From contig NW_017385987.1 in NCBI RefSeq assembly GCF_000237925.1, positions 2,728,001-2,792,000 on the forward strand: 64,000 bases of DNA, read 5' to 3'. A program made the position numbers and the translations under genes. Under the pieces are notes generated by a model. It saw only the letters and a list, made by a program, of their open reading frames with translations, did not search any database and was not told the DNA's origin. This stretch comes from Schistosoma mansoni (lineage: Eukaryota > Platyhelminthes > Trematoda > Strigeidida > Schistosomatidae). Positions 1 to 13,049 of the stretch are shown in pieces; positions within the stretch are counted from its first letter, which is position 1, and each line of letters starts with the position of its first letter.

Positions 1-645
1 GATATCGAGTCCAAAGAACAACTGCTAATAATCAAAAAAACTCTAAGAATGCGGTTAATAAAAGTTGCGCGTCAGTTAAAAAATGTTAAGCCTAAGAAAT
101 TAAGTTAGAAAGTCATCAAAGTCAAATTTATGAACATCATGTCAAATTCTAATGTAAATGCTGGCTTGCTCATAAAAACGAAGCATAAAAGTGTGCATTC
201 GGGTACTTGGTAATGTGATTGGTATATAGTTCAAAACTTTTACAAACATTGCGAGTATAAATATTTAGAAGTGCTTTAACAGGATCAGAATTTTAGATTG
301 ATAGCTGTCTTATAAATAGATGAAATACATTTATCCTAATTTTTATTACTTCACTTACTCATAAATTTCAAAAATGAAAGTTCTTAAAAACACTGGATAT
401 GTTCAAATGTTCAACTAGAAAATTGAAAATGCACATTCTGCAATCAAAGCTTCGAGTACTGAAATACTAAATTTCGTCATTTTAATGATAACACGAAATT
501 TATTTCAGAATCTGTTAATCTTGTCGACTTGTATGTCAATAAACAGTTACACGTAGAAGTGACTGATAAATCTCAGTTTGTCAGCATTAGATATGATGAC
601 TTGCAGACACCTTTGTTTGATTCAGTGAATAAACTTTTTGTTTAG

Positions 646-2289
646 ATATATTCTGGATATTTGGATGATACAATCAATACAGATAACGCCTGGATCGAAC
701 CAACTGTGGTCCATAAACATATTTCTGATCCATATTTTGATCATGATGAACTTATTCAGGTAAATCCAATGAATTTCTAACCATATTTTAATGTTGATCA
801 GAAAAAGTATACTTTTATCGGTGTTGTGAAATTGGCCCCAATCTGCAATAATATGATAATTAAAAGTATTCGAATTATTGTATTAACTAGGGATTTCCGA
901 AACAGTGCAATTTAAGCCAGATAAACCTAGATGAGTACAAATGAACGTACTGTATTTGAAATTCGAAATCAATCGGAAAAAAATAGTTCATACAAACACA
1001 ACTTCAACAGCTTAGACTGGAATCTAAATTTCCGTAATCAATTGTACGTCTTTTCCTTAGGTTGGTCATTTAATGTAACCTTGTGAGAGCAACATGTGAG
1101 TTCGACTATTTCTGACTTCGCCGTGTAGACAAACTATCGAAATGGCTTGACTATTAATCTTCTTTGCAAACGATGACTAGCTACTCTGATCTTTTTTTTC
1201 TCAAATACCAGTAGACGAAAAGATGAGAAGCAGTAGTACAAGATCGCAACATTTGTATGAAGTTCTAAATCAGAAATGTGCATGATTAAATATATGAACA
1301 ATCAGACCACAACGCACCATAATTAAGAAAATACGTGACAAAACAAGTAATTTAGAGTAAACATTGAAATGCAAGGCTCCGATTAGCTTACAATGAATAG
1401 GGAACAGGAAAAGTGAAAAGGGTTTACGGATCAAATGGGAGCTTGGGATTGAGAAAATGATGAAGACAAGCAAACTAAATTTTGACAATTATAGGCTAAA
1501 AATTAAAGTCTAACGATGTTCGTGTTTATTCTTCACAGCATAACAAATTTGTACAAATTGTTGCCTAACACTTATTTCGATGAACTGTACCTTAAGTTAA
1601 AATTCAACTTTTCACTAATCAATTGAAACAAGAAGATAGAATAATTATAAGTATAACTCTACCCAATGCTTTGCTTTGTAGAGCGCTTCAGTAAAACTAT
1701 CCGAATATTGTCTGTATGTTAATGTACAACGTAAATGAGAAGATGTTGTCCTCAATGACCTACAATTTGCTCTTTTCGTATTGTAATTATGTAAAAATTT
1801 GTAAGTGGAGCGTCGGCTCATCGGTAAAAATAAACTGCTCTTAATCATTAGGTAGAAAGTTGAGACCTCAATTCACATATTTCAGTTTGGAGAGCTGGGT
1901 ACCATTACTCTCCTTCACTCAAACAGTGTGACTGTATTTAATCAGCTACACATTTTTCAAAAATTACATTCATATTTCGTAAACTCTTAGTAAATAATCA
2001 AATTCTGTTTAGTTAAGAACATTCGTGAAAGGTGATAAGTACAACAGTGAGATATTTTACTTTATCTATAAAGAAGTTGAAAATATATCTATAAAATTTC
2101 ACTTGCATATATTTTTAGTTACTCACTCCGGAAGGAATTAATGCGGTGTGGTTAGATTCAACAAATACAGTAGGCATGAGATCAAGTCATGAGAAAATCC
2201 TTCGACAAGTCACAAAACGAATACAATCTTCCAGTACAGAAACGTTAAAAATCGTAAAGGAAGTCAAATTCCATGAAGAAGATGTGTGA
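646..2289 (+). CDS. NUDT9-type ADP-ribose Nudix protein, last two exons
   Basis: Two exons join in phase 0: 646-759 (38 codons) and 2119-2289 (56 codons plus TGA), with a 1,359-bp intron. The first follows a strong acceptor (CTTTTTGTTTAG) and ends at CAG|GTAAAT. It reads IYSGYLDDTINTDNAWIEP, matching the KGYVDD..NTDNAWxET block of NUDT9 and of the NUDT9-H domain of TRPM2-type channels. The second starts after ATATTTTTAG and reads LLTPEGINAVWLD, the place where NUDT9 has its KVKWVD strand. The family hydrolyses ADP-ribose or, in channels, binds it. The Nudix box itself should lie in exons to the left of the window, so enzyme and channel tail cannot be told apart. An open stretch at 508-645 just upstream is in frame but ends in TAG; it is probably intron. 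Confidence 0.72.
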
Positions 2290-2292
2290 TTA

Positions 2293-2298
2293 AATAAA
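2293..2298 (+). promoter_or_regulatory. poly(A) signal AATAAA of the Nudix gene
   Basis: AATAAA begins three bases after the TGA stop of the Nudix gene, which supports 2119-2289 as the terminal exon and implies a very short 3' UTR. Confidence 0.5.
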
Positions 2299-4690
2299 AA
2301 CAAACAAAACATCTATCAAATAGACTTACTGTAAACTAGTTGGTGTCTAAATTTTCACGTAATTAGTTATAATTTTGTTGTTTCTCAGAAAACAGATTTG
2401 AGCATGTATATTCCACTATTTTGATATGTAATAGAAATATTTCATTATTGAATTCCAAAGGAAAAAGATTTTCACATGAATTTGTACAGTAACACTTCTG
2501 AATGAAGCTGTTAGAAATTTGTGCAGTTAATGTGCCACGTCTAGTGGTTACCTTTTCAATTCGAGTAGATTAATCCTTCTGATATTAGACAAAAACGTCT
2601 CTCACGTATCACTTTTCTTGGTTGCTTATTTTGCATTTTATCTAGCTAGTATTGTAAAAGTTTATTGAAGGATACACCTTGGCTACTCAAATACATACTT
2701 TTCTTTACCGTTATTGAACATCATGTATTTTACTCTTTCTGATTGTTTTGTTATACGAATAAGAATAATTTGGATACCATGTTTTATGAGCTGAGCTTAT
2801 TATTCGTATAATACCCATTACCAGTTAAACAGTTTAACGTCTAAAACTAATGGATTCTTTTTAAAAATGCTGACTTATGCATTAAATACTACTAATAGTT
2901 GGTAAAAGTCAAGCAGTGAGTGTGATAAGCGAAATACACAGTGGTAATCGTGTATTAAACGTATAAATTAAAACTGCAAGAGACTGTACAAACGTCACCA
3001 GGATTTATTTGATCGAGATATGCCAGCCTTAATGTTTGACTTAAATAATAACCATTTCTTGATAGTGAAAACAAAGAAGTGGGATTGGACAGAATGTGAA
3101 TCTCAAACTGTTTTATATTTCACATTTATTTAACTGTCAATCATTTTGCGCAGTGTCCACACAATGATTCACATTTTATATAGTAAGAATCATTAAAATA
3201 CTTTGATCCACTTAAAAGACACAGGTTGTAAAGATTTTGTTAAAATTGTTCCCCCTCTAGTCTCATTGAGAAAACCTCTAACTGATGACTTAAAAGAAAA
3301 TACTAAGACCTCTCAAAACCTATCATGAAGTATTCCTGTGGTCCTATAAAATTTAATTGACTACTGATTTGTAACTATTCAGTATTTGAAACACAACATC
3401 GTATATCTAGTTTTGATTTTATCATTAATATCCTATGAAAGCGTTGATTAGACACCAATTTTATGTTCATTAAATTGTGTAACTGTTTTTGCTGATACTT
3501 AACGACGAATCCAGAAGGTTTAATAAATGTATTTAATAGCAAGGAAATTAGACCAAAAAGTTGTTTAGCAAGATTTTCTACCAGAATTTCATCGTTCTCT
3601 CAACCACGACATCGCAAATATACAGGACAACACCTTACTATTTAAATTATTTCAGTAACTGTCAAGAACTAAGCATTGGCAAGTAACTTTAGTTTTAATT
3701 TCTCTTTTATAGGCAGGTATCCTTATTTAAGAAACAGAAACAAGCTGATACACATCGATCACGTTTTACCACAAACTAGATAATAAATGGATATTACCAT
3801 ATTCACAAAACTAAATATGATTTTATTGGCGACATAATTCTGTTTTTCAACTCCTTCCATAGATTGTTTGGAAAATCGTACTGAATATTAAAAATAGGGG
3901 AAAGTGAAAACTTATCACACTTCAGATCATGAGGCAATATATTAAGGAAAAAAGCACTCGATCTAAATGAAATCACAGTGGAATCCTAAAACTCGACTGA
4001 ATAAATTTGAATCATCACTTCGCCTTGTTGATGCATCCCAACAACTAAGAAAATGAGGGCCAGGGCTTTATAAATTCAAAACATCAAATCGTTCAGCACA
4101 ACAGGCGTAGTACAAGAGTTGCGTTGGCATGGATTACAAAACACACTAAATAATTACTAGTAACCAAGACGCTTTAGGTAGATTTTTTGCAAAATTTATA
4201 ATCCGGCATGAAAATAACACCTAGATGAAATCATTTCTGCACTAGAGTATGTATGTTTAAAGGAATTATACTGCTCAGTAAGGTAAGTCATGCACGTTAT
4301 ATTACGACAGTGCCTCCCAAACAGTGTTTTTATAATTAGCCATTGAAATTACCCAGTGGTTGGTTACTAAGACAGCTGACGAGCCATTCTTGGTGTTACT
4401 GGTTTCTACATAAACACCCAGACATTTTCATTTGTCGTCTATTGATAAGAACTCGTTAAGGTGGACAGTGGATATCAGAATGCATACACCTCTCTTTTTA
4501 GTTGATGATCGATGTTTACACTTTAGTGTCCGCGTTTCATTGACACCAACATTTAATCTGTTGAGTTACAATTTGATATTACTAAAGACATACACCAATT
4601 TAAACCATGATTTGTGTTGCTCTGTATTTCGAGCTCACTTAGAGTTAATGGACTAAAACCCTATGCTTCGATCTACTACACGTTCCGACA
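2299..4690. other. A+T-rich intergenic stretch
   Basis: No coding exon, RNA gene or repeat that recurs in the window was recognised here. Confidence 0.4.
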
Positions 4691-4699
4691 GACAAATAT

Positions 4700-6370
4700 T
4701 AACCTTGAGTTAAGGTGTGAAGTGAACTGTGGAGATGACGGAATGCAAATCATTACCACATACTGACGTCTTGGATGATGGGTTGAGCTTTCCAAAGAGC
4801 AGTTCAACTGGTCTGCTGACCTGACAACATCGACCAGACGGTGCTGCTCTCCATGGCCAGTAACGAGTGATCCATAAAACGAGGTTTAAGTGCACAAGGA
4901 ACACAAACTCCCGAAGCGCCAGGCCCAGAAAACTTACCTCCAACCCATTGTTAGCGATGGTGAAGACCTGCTTATCGAACTGACAGAACCACTTGCATAA
5001 GTTTGAGGACTCTGGAATGTCCTAACATCGTGAAATGAGTCGATAATCGACCCCATTATTAAAAAGCGCTTACATCACGTATGTAACAACTACATGGGAA
5101 TAAGTCTACTTCCGATTGTGTCCAAACTGACATCGAATCGAGAGAAGTAAGCTGATTTCATTCCGGTCGAGGATGTATTGATCATAACTCTGAACTCCAT
5201 CAAATGTCAGAACAGTCATACTTATTACAGGCCAACAACCGTAGCGTTCCTTGACATCAAGGCCAACGTCAATTCGTTGGACAGGAATATTCTCTGGGAT
5301 TGTCTATTGAAGAAGGGTTTACCTGAGAAGTTTATTAACATGTCAAAGGCCCTGTATACAAACACCTCAGGCAGAGTGAGAGCATACAACCACCTTTCTC
5401 CATTGTTTCATTCAAGCAGTGAGTTTAGGCAGGGTTGTCCAATTTCAACATTCCTCTTCAACTTTGCCATTGATGATGTTCCAGAAACATCTTTCGTGGA
5501 CGTAGGTAATGGCGGTGTGTATCTGTTGCCTGGAGAAAGACTTTCTAACATTGAGCATGCGGATTATATCGTCTTCCTGTGCGACTGTACCCAAGCCTTG
5601 CAATCCGCACTTAATCAGTTGGCAATTAGTATGCGTAGGAATGGCATGTGCTCTGCACCTTCTAGATGCAAAGTACTTTTATGAGACACAGAACCCTGAA
5701 TCTGTACTCACTCTCGATAGTGAGCAGGTAGAAGTAGTCGAGGAATTCGTGTATCTGGGCAGCTGTGTGAGTGCTGGTGGTTGCGAGAGATCAGGTCAAT
5801 TCACGTTTAGTGAAAACCAGAGCGGCTTATGCTAATCTGGACCACTTTTGGCACCCTCGCGTAGTCTGGCTGTAAAAGGTCGGATCTATGAAGCGTCTGT
5901 GAGAGTAGTTTTGCTCTATGCTAAGGAAACTTGGCCTCTCCAAGTTGAGGAGGCTGGACGACTCTGGGACTGATTGGAAAAAGAGGAGAGGTAGTCAGTA
6001 TATGAAATGGTGTCGTAGTATGAAAGAAAGTTGTACAGGACTGGGATCTATAGGACCTTCACAACTTAGTTGGGCTCCTAGAGATAGCGTAATACAGTGG
6101 TTCGAGACGCAGTCACACATGATCCAAAAGAGAAGCCAGTGGCGATCCTGATGTAACTTTCTTTATAAAAGTGAGAGTAGCTTCTATATCTGAAAGAATC
6201 CTTTCTGACTGTATTTTCGCTTATTCAACTGCTTACCCCTATATCACTATTATTATTATTTGACTCCCATACCCTAATCTCTGTTCATTGATATCGTGTG
6301 GCGCATATGTATTTAATGCCTCGTTGTACCTATGTTTATGTGTTCAAATAAATAGATGAATAAGTCTTGA
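4700..6370 (+). mobile_element. Family-1 non-LTR retrotransposon remnant, 5'-truncated
   Basis: A reverse transcriptase pseudogene running from the linker before the RT (around 5030-5180) to the C-terminus (around 6150). Recognisable blocks are FLDIKA and LYTNTSGRVRAYNHLSPLF, the RQGCPIS motif near 5430-5450, then LDSEQVEVVEEFVYLGSCVS in another frame, and the tail DSGTDWKKRRG near 5960. The catalytic YADD box has decayed to HADY. Several frameshifts and stops are present, so it is dead. The endonuclease domain is missing. The 3' end (6290-6365) has a tail, tgtggcgcatat...tttatgtgtt.aaataaat, that is shared with the repeats at 7380 and 25154. The exact clade was not assigned. Confidence 0.75.
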
Positions 6371-7379
6371 AATTAACACAAGCTTCAAAAATATCGGTAA
6401 ATGAATACATTTCTCATGCAGTATTTGCCGTTCATGCGCAAACTTCTTTGAGGAAATAATAGTAAAGATGCATACAAAACTTAAGTGTTTTGTTTTATTT
6501 AGAAAACGAAACTTTATACAGAAAGAGATCAAGAAAATGTATGAAGACATGGAAGGGAAAAACATGAGATAAAAACAACGATGAGTATCGAGGGCTACCA
6601 ATCGAATAAAGATACTATATACATTAAGGTCATCTTAAGAGTACGTTTTATTGACCTGTGACTTGAAAGACCCTTTTAAAAGGTTGTGATATTCCTACAT
6701 CTTCCATTCGCACGCAGCTTTTTTTAACTTGATGTTTCATGTCAGCTTTTCCTATTCGATTCCAGAGTCAGTAGTACATAAATTTTCATATGATGGCATC
6801 TGAGATAATATACATATGATCAAGGTCGAAAAGATTTCCCTTTAATTTTAAAAGTAATTCCATATGGCTGTGTTTATAATCCCCTTTGAAGAAATTTTTA
6901 TTCACCAAAACAGTAGTCTTTCCACACACATTAGGTGATCGTCCGATATTTAGGCTAATTTATTGAACCCAGAAGAGTAAAAAAGCTTAGTTCTAAACCA
7001 GTGTTATAGATATTTCAGGATCTCAAAATGGACGTATTAAGCTACTTTGACGACCATAAATTGTGGGGATACATTTAGGAATGCTTTCATGCCTTGTAGG
7101 TTACACTTAGATATCCATGCAGTATAATACAATGAAAAATAATAATAATCGGACTAGTACTAATTAGACATACCTAGGATAGCTTTATTTACACCTAGCA
7201 TAAATCAAAACTAGAGATAAAACCTTACAAGATGGATCCTTCATCAAAGTAGATAAGTATTCTTGTCATAAACTAAACTCCAAAGGAACCTCCTACATGT
7301 AGTCAAAACAAGTGGACAAAAACTACCTAAGTCAGTACGATAAGTTAATCTGGCTGAGTGATCACACGGATGTATATTT
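6371..7379. other. Intergenic stretch with no recognised feature
   Basis: A+T-rich sequence; neither strand shows a supported exon or repeat. Confidence 0.35.
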
Positions 7380-7915
7380 TATTTATTTAAACACATAAAT
7401 ATTGGTACAAGGAAGCGCCAGATAAATATACGCCTCACAAATCTCATTCGATTTGTGTGAGGGCTGTGATACTGCCCAGGTGCCCAGACTGAAGCAGGTG
7501 GTTTTCTTAGGGAGCCACACCCGGAGCCTTTGACCTAAAGGTCTAGTCCACAAGGCAGTGAAGCATCGTAAGGAGATGCAGTCCCATGGTAGCCGGTGAC
7601 CAACAGTTGGTTCATACGCCATTCGTTCCTTCAGGATCCTGGAGCCCATGTGCACCATTGGTTTGGAATCAGGGTTTTCCAACTCCCCTAGGTGGATCCT
7701 CCACATCCACCAACCCGGTTAAAGCACTGAACATTCGCTTTTCGTTCTCTCACTTTTGTGAACAACACCCCTGCCACGAGAAGGCAGTGAGTAGGACTTC
7801 CCTGAAAGAGGCTATATATTCGCGTGGCCATATGAGAGCATTTCGAGAGGGAGAGCAGACTCTCCCCACTCTCGGCCGTACCAGGGCATTTGGGGGCTGT
7901 ATATTATCTTTCTTT
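7380..7915 (-). mobile_element. Non-autonomous retroposon with family-1-like 3' tail, copy 1
   Basis: About 535 bp, strongly similar on the minus strand to the copy at 25154-25675, including the regions TGGTACGGCCGAGA, TCCACCTAGGGGAGTTGG and AGACCTTTAGGTCAAAGGC. It is more G+C-rich than its surroundings. The 3' end (low coordinates here) has the tail GTGGCG..TATTTATC.GG.GCTTCCTTGTACCAA....TTTATGTGTTTAAATAAAT, also seen at the end of the family-1 element. No credible protein is encoded. It is therefore likely a SINE-like passenger of the family-1 machinery. Confidence 0.65.
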
Positions 7916-8638
7916 CGTGATTAAAATAATGAATAAATATGAAATATTACAAGTCACTAAAGTACAATCTGAGAGAACGCCCATTATGGTTTTAGTACAT
8001 CGCATATTACAAGCTGAGTAAAAATTAACAAGACAAAAAGTAAGGAATATCTCAACAATCGAAATTTAAACGGAGGACAACTACTTAGTTGTTGATTTCA
8101 AAATCAAACAAACGTTAAATCATGTCCTCAAGGGTAAATCACTTATTTATTCTAAATTGTTCGCACGTACGGTTAATGTATTAAATATACAAAAAAAGTA
8201 TTATACCACCGACGAAATGATAAGATCATGACTAGGCTTGTTACCAAATGACCTTGTCATAACCAGATACCTTCAGGACAAAATTCTTTTCATTATGATT
8301 ACTTAGTAGCCGCTATAATTCTATTCCCGTATATTCACACTTTTTAAGTACTAATCATTAAGAATCAGCACTCTGTGTGAAAGAGTACTGACTAGTTCTT
8401 TTATTGTTATTCGAAAAATAGAGACAACACTAAAATGTAGCACTTTAACATTTAGGTATAATTTTTGTGGTTTGGGGGGTACATAAATCACTCTAAAAAT
8501 TTTTCGGACGGAGGGTACTAATTTAGTATAGATTACCAGTTGGTAAGTTGGACTTTGTAAGTTTAGGTACAAAAATAAAAGCAATTATTGCTCATCATAA
8601 TGAACTAACAAAAGTACATGGGTCATATGTATAAAAAA

Positions 8639-8644
8639 TTTATT
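8639..8644 (-). promoter_or_regulatory. poly(A) signal overlapping the acyltransferase stop codon
   Basis: The stop and signal overlap as TGAATAAA on the minus strand, so the mRNA may end with almost no 3' UTR or use a later site. Confidence 0.4.
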
Positions 8645-11478
8645 CAGTTTGAAGTTGGTCCTTTCATCATTTCAAATGCAGCAACCATTCTTTCACGCGT
8701 TTCACTGAGAAGTTGATCAACTTGTGATTTATTCATTCCCTTAGTGTCAATTTTCGGCAGGACCTTCACTTTGTAAGTGGCTGAGTTATAAAAACAAACA
8801 TGAACGATGTTATTATAATTTCAAAATTTAAGTATTCTAACTTTGTAGTTTCTTGAACAAGAAATTAATTGAATGTAGTTCGATACAAACCTATTAACGA
8901 ATACACAACCACCTATTTACTACCACTGCAAGCTCAACGAAAAACCAGATGATTAAATAAACACTGTATAAGTAATGTTGATATGTGATGTATAGAGTCT
9001 ACTTTGAGTTACCCAATTTATGAACACTCACCTCATCACATTACACATACTTTCAAGTTACATAAACAAAGGCCGAGTGGGACTGGTTAATTCATAATTG
9101 CTCTCGCTACTTTATGCCAACGGTACAACCTGAACAATGAAGAAACTGGATTTCAAGATTGGCACCTACAGATAATGCATGTAATTAGGTAAAATTAGTG
9201 TTCGGGCAGTTGATAAAGTGAATATAGATTTGTCCTAGGACTCAATGCAGAAGACTCAGTAGTTGAAAATATATATTAGCCAGCTGACCTGAGCTCTAGT
9301 AAAAATACATTTGGTTGCGTAATAAAGACTAATGTATATCAGATATCGAGTTAATATCTTTAACCTACATTCATACACAACAGAAAACTTCCGGAGTAAT
9401 AGCGCACTGAAAAACGCTCCACACACGGTTGAGCGAAACCCCGAAAAAATAGAAGGGAAATTGTACGACTAGTAAATGAATGAACAAGTGTTAAAATGCA
9501 GGTCAATTGAAAATACAGTCAAGACATATATCAATGGACAAGGTCTATTCCGTTTTTATGAATACGACATTTCAGCAGTATTGCCGATGACTACTTTTAT
9601 GAGGTATGTTTGACAATGCTTCAAGTTGGGACGTTGAATGATTTCTAGAACTTACTCAAGATTTTAGTAGGTCCCAGTCTTACACACTTAGTTTCAATCA
9701 TACGGAGTCACAAACTAACCGGTTCGTCTTCCTAAGCAGCTAAAGTGCCCGCAAAGAACGTGCGGTTCGGAAACTGGAGTTTATGATAAACCCTACGGTC
9801 ATATACCGAAAGTTGTGAGAAACTACCAAAACAATGCTATTTAGTATAATAAAAACATAGTAAGCTAAAAATATCGTTTTTCAGCATGTGTCAACGAGTC
9901 TTCCCTAACTTTTACTGAGATCATAGATCATAAAATGAATCTACACTTTAGTTATTTTGCTAGGTGTGTTCATTATGTCTACAAACTACATATTTTCTGT
10001 GTTATCCATACATATACAAACTGATTGCTAATATCGAAATAGATGTAGCGAATTGAAGATATGGCCAAGTGAGGGGGGGGGGAATAAATACTGAGATTAC
10101 TGAATCACTCAAGCAGAGAAACTTCTTGACACAGTGAGTGACTGTATCACTGTTTAATACTTCCCAATAAGGTGGAATTATAATCATTTATAAAATTAGA
10201 AAATTTATGCTTCAGGAATAAACCTAGCGGTCAACCAGAAATGGCCCGAATAAAACACAAATGTGGCAAGAAGGTTTTTTTAGGAGCATGAAAAATGGAT
10301 GAGAACTCTTAGCTTTCAACTCAAATACAGGATAAACATTTATAAATCGAAATGCTTTTTAATCATCAATTGGCGAGACTATAATTTATGGACGAACCAA
10401 TTAGATTTAGGACAACAGGTTTTGGATTTAGGCTCGAAATTCATTCATCTATTTGACCAAATAGCGTTTTTGCATTTTAGCTGATGCCAGTTCGTGATGA
10501 AAACCCTAAATCTAATTCCTAACCGCGACCACTAACTGTAAATCATAATCTTTGTTTTTTAAACAGGTTTATAACTCTTATTTGGCTTTGTTAAATTGGT
10601 GGACATTCTCAAAGTCACTTTAGAGTCGCTCAAAGGTCGTCCATAAATCATTGTCTCATTCGTCAGTCTATTCCTGAAAATAAACTCACCATTTTTAAAA
10701 AGTTTCTTCTTGTGGTCGAGGAACTTTGCATACGGTTCAATGACAATAGGTTGAATCGGAAACTTAATCTTAGTAAGTAATATCAGGTATTACTTGACAC
10801 TCGATGGCCATGTGGAATGCGCCCTTTTTAAAGGGCAGAAGATTAACAGCATCGGATCTTGTGCCCTCAGGAAAAATGAAGACCGAGACCTAGTGAAACC
10901 GTCAAAATGAAAAGCATTTACCTTATTCTGTTTGGCTGCTATGGCAGCTTTCTCCATGGCAGAAATAGCATCTGTATGATGGGACCTATCAATGGAAATA
11001 GTCTTGCTCAGCCACATAATTATTCCCAAAAAACCCATGAATTTAAGTGAAGCTTTGGAAACTACCGAGCAGCGTTTTGGCCATATATCCCCCACACCTA
11101 AATTATCACAGGGAGTAAGAATCTGTGTGGATGAGTACCTGTGACATCTATGCAACTTTGATGATTGGAGACATAAATACATGGTTCCTCAGGCAGAAGA
11201 TGGCCATCCTCGACAACAGGATTCAAACCAATCATCCTTCCAGCAAATGCTAGATATTTTACAAACATCCTTGAAAAGTTATGAGGAAAAGGTTATTACC
11301 AAGCATTTTCATATTTTCGACCTCTGAAAGCCAACCGAATGGAATAAAAGAATGACCCAATAAGGATCAATAAACAGAGAACAGAAAATTTGACATAGTA
11401 CTGTACTTTTGGAACCCGGTATAGTATGGGAATGGTGGCAAATAAAATAAACGTGTAAGCTAACATGCACAGAAACAT
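8644..11478 (-). CDS. 1-acyl-sn-glycerol-3-phosphate acyltransferase, complete six-exon gene
   Basis: Six exons on the minus strand: 11478-11300, 11269-11139, 11097-10922, 10889-10794, 10762-10690 and 8780-8644. All junctions are GT-AG and in phase, giving 263 aa (human AGPAT1/2 are about 280). The four 5' introns are only 30, 41, 32 and 31 bp; the last is 1,909 bp. The enzyme makes phosphatidic acid from lysophosphatidic acid in the ER membrane. Membrane segments lie in residues 1-50. Acyltransferase motif I is NHQSCID (95-101, catalytic His96 and Asp101), motif II SIDR (138-141), motif III FPEGTRS (168-174) and motif IV FPIQPIV (195-201). The ATG at 11478 is the first Met of the open frame. 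The motifs and reading frame are intact, so this looks functional and is not a processed pseudogene. Confidence 0.93.
8781..10689 (-). other. Last intron of the acyltransferase gene
   Basis: The donor is AAAAATG|GTGAGT and the acceptor TTTTTATAACTCAG. The intron splits a GCC codon. Nothing else was recognised inside it. Confidence 0.8.
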
Positions 11479-11849
11479 ACTACAACGTTAACAGTTGGGC
11501 TGCAGTTGAACTCAACTCGATTGATACTCTGTAGCACGTTATATTAGCGTCCACTTGGAAGCAGGAGAGATCTGAAACAACAACACAACAGTCAGGACCG
11601 GTAAATGCTTTTGAAGTAAGAACGCGATGTACTGGCACAGGAGATATTTTTAAAACTGAAAGACGCGGTACGAGTACAAAAAGGGAAACTTATTACAAAA
11701 TAGTTTTATTCATTGTTCTGCAGGTTCAGCTTACGTAGGGCTTGTTCCTCTCCTCCCAGTACGTTTACTCTGCACTAAGAAAAACAAACTCACGCTAGTA
11801 ACGTCGTATGCAATGATTTTTAATACCGTTACAACTATTAATGCAGTTG

Positions 11850-11955
11850 AGATCACCATGTATGGTGTTGTTAACAGATTCTGTTTTTTCTATTACAAGG
11901 TGACCAAGGTTATATGCTTTCAAAGAAGAAGAGAAAGCCCTGCATGCACTGAACT
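11850..11955 (+). repeat. Left arm of a 106-bp inverted repeat
   Basis: Similar to the reverse complement of 12288-12395 (shared blocks GATCACCATGTATGGTG, TGTTAAC.GATTCTGTTT and CCCTGCATGCACTGAACT) with a few changes and small indels. The spacer is about 330 bp. No protein family was recognised. Confidence 0.7.
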
Positions 11956-12287
11956 GGACACCCAGCAGGTGACTATCCAGTTCTTATCATGCCATCAGAA
12001 AATAAGTGAAAATCCGATCAACTACCTCAACTCTTTGCAGCAAATAGCAGTTTAGGCATTTTCTCGTCTAGATGTCATGGGACAAGAGGAATTGGTACGC
12101 TCGTGTTTCACCAAAGGGTTGGTGCCCGGCACGCCAAGAGAACACTTGCTTTGTTAAGAGTTGCCCTCAAACAGCTAAGTATGTGTCAGGACAGTACTCC
12201 GTTTCCTAGCTAGCAAGTTCATCAGATGAATATCGACCAACGGTGATGACTGTGGAGTCACAATCGCGCATAATGAGTCATCTTGTA

Positions 12288-12395
12288 AGTTCAGTGCATG
12301 CAGGGCTTGCTCTTCGTTTTTGAAATAATTTAACCTTGGTCGCCTTGTAATAGAAAGGAAACAGAATCCGTTAACAACACCATACATGGTGATCT
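12288..12395 (-). repeat. Right arm of the same inverted repeat
   Basis: Reverse-complement partner of 11850-11955. It lies upstream of the acyltransferase start and 5' of the gypsy gag remnant. Confidence 0.7.
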
Positions 12396-13049
12396 AAATC
12401 CCATTACAACCTAACAGATTAATCCTTGCACGCTGAACAATCAAACCTTATAATTGAGACTTTAGAACAGAAAAACAAACAACAGTCAACTTCATACATT
12501 CAGAGATACCCGTGCAGAAAAACTACTCTTTCACAACAGAGTCTATTTCTCATAGTTCGACTTATTAAATGTAATCCATTTACATCAAAGATCTTACTCT
12601 ATTTAAGAAAGTTCAGGTATTGTTGTGGGGATATCTATAATAAGTTTAATTCGGTAACAGTTCCTGTCATTACTGTAATTTTGCATCATCCAACTCAATT
12701 ATTGAAGATCCGACTTTACCCAAGGAGGGTTTTATCTAGGCTGACTTCCTATATTCCTATTCATCATTCTGATGTCTTACTGATTATTGTTCGCTTAATA
12801 CATGTATTCGCATGCACAACTAGTTATGAATTTTGTTGGCCGCTGTTTTCTAACTGTTTATTAACACTCCCGCTGCACACGTTTCAGCTCACTTTATAAA
12901 GCATATTAACTGTTGGTTACACATGAACACTTAGATTTATGTCCGGCGTGCGGTGCAAAGAATTCTAGAATTCGGTTTATATAAGTAGAAGCCCCATTTT
13001 TAGTTCCTGGATTAGACTCACCAAACATGCACATGTAGTGGGCCCGATC

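Noticed and set aside
10790-11182. Acyltransferase-like frame first read as a processed pseudogene with frameshifts
   Set aside because: The breaks are 30-41-bp GT-AG introns; joining exons restores all motifs.
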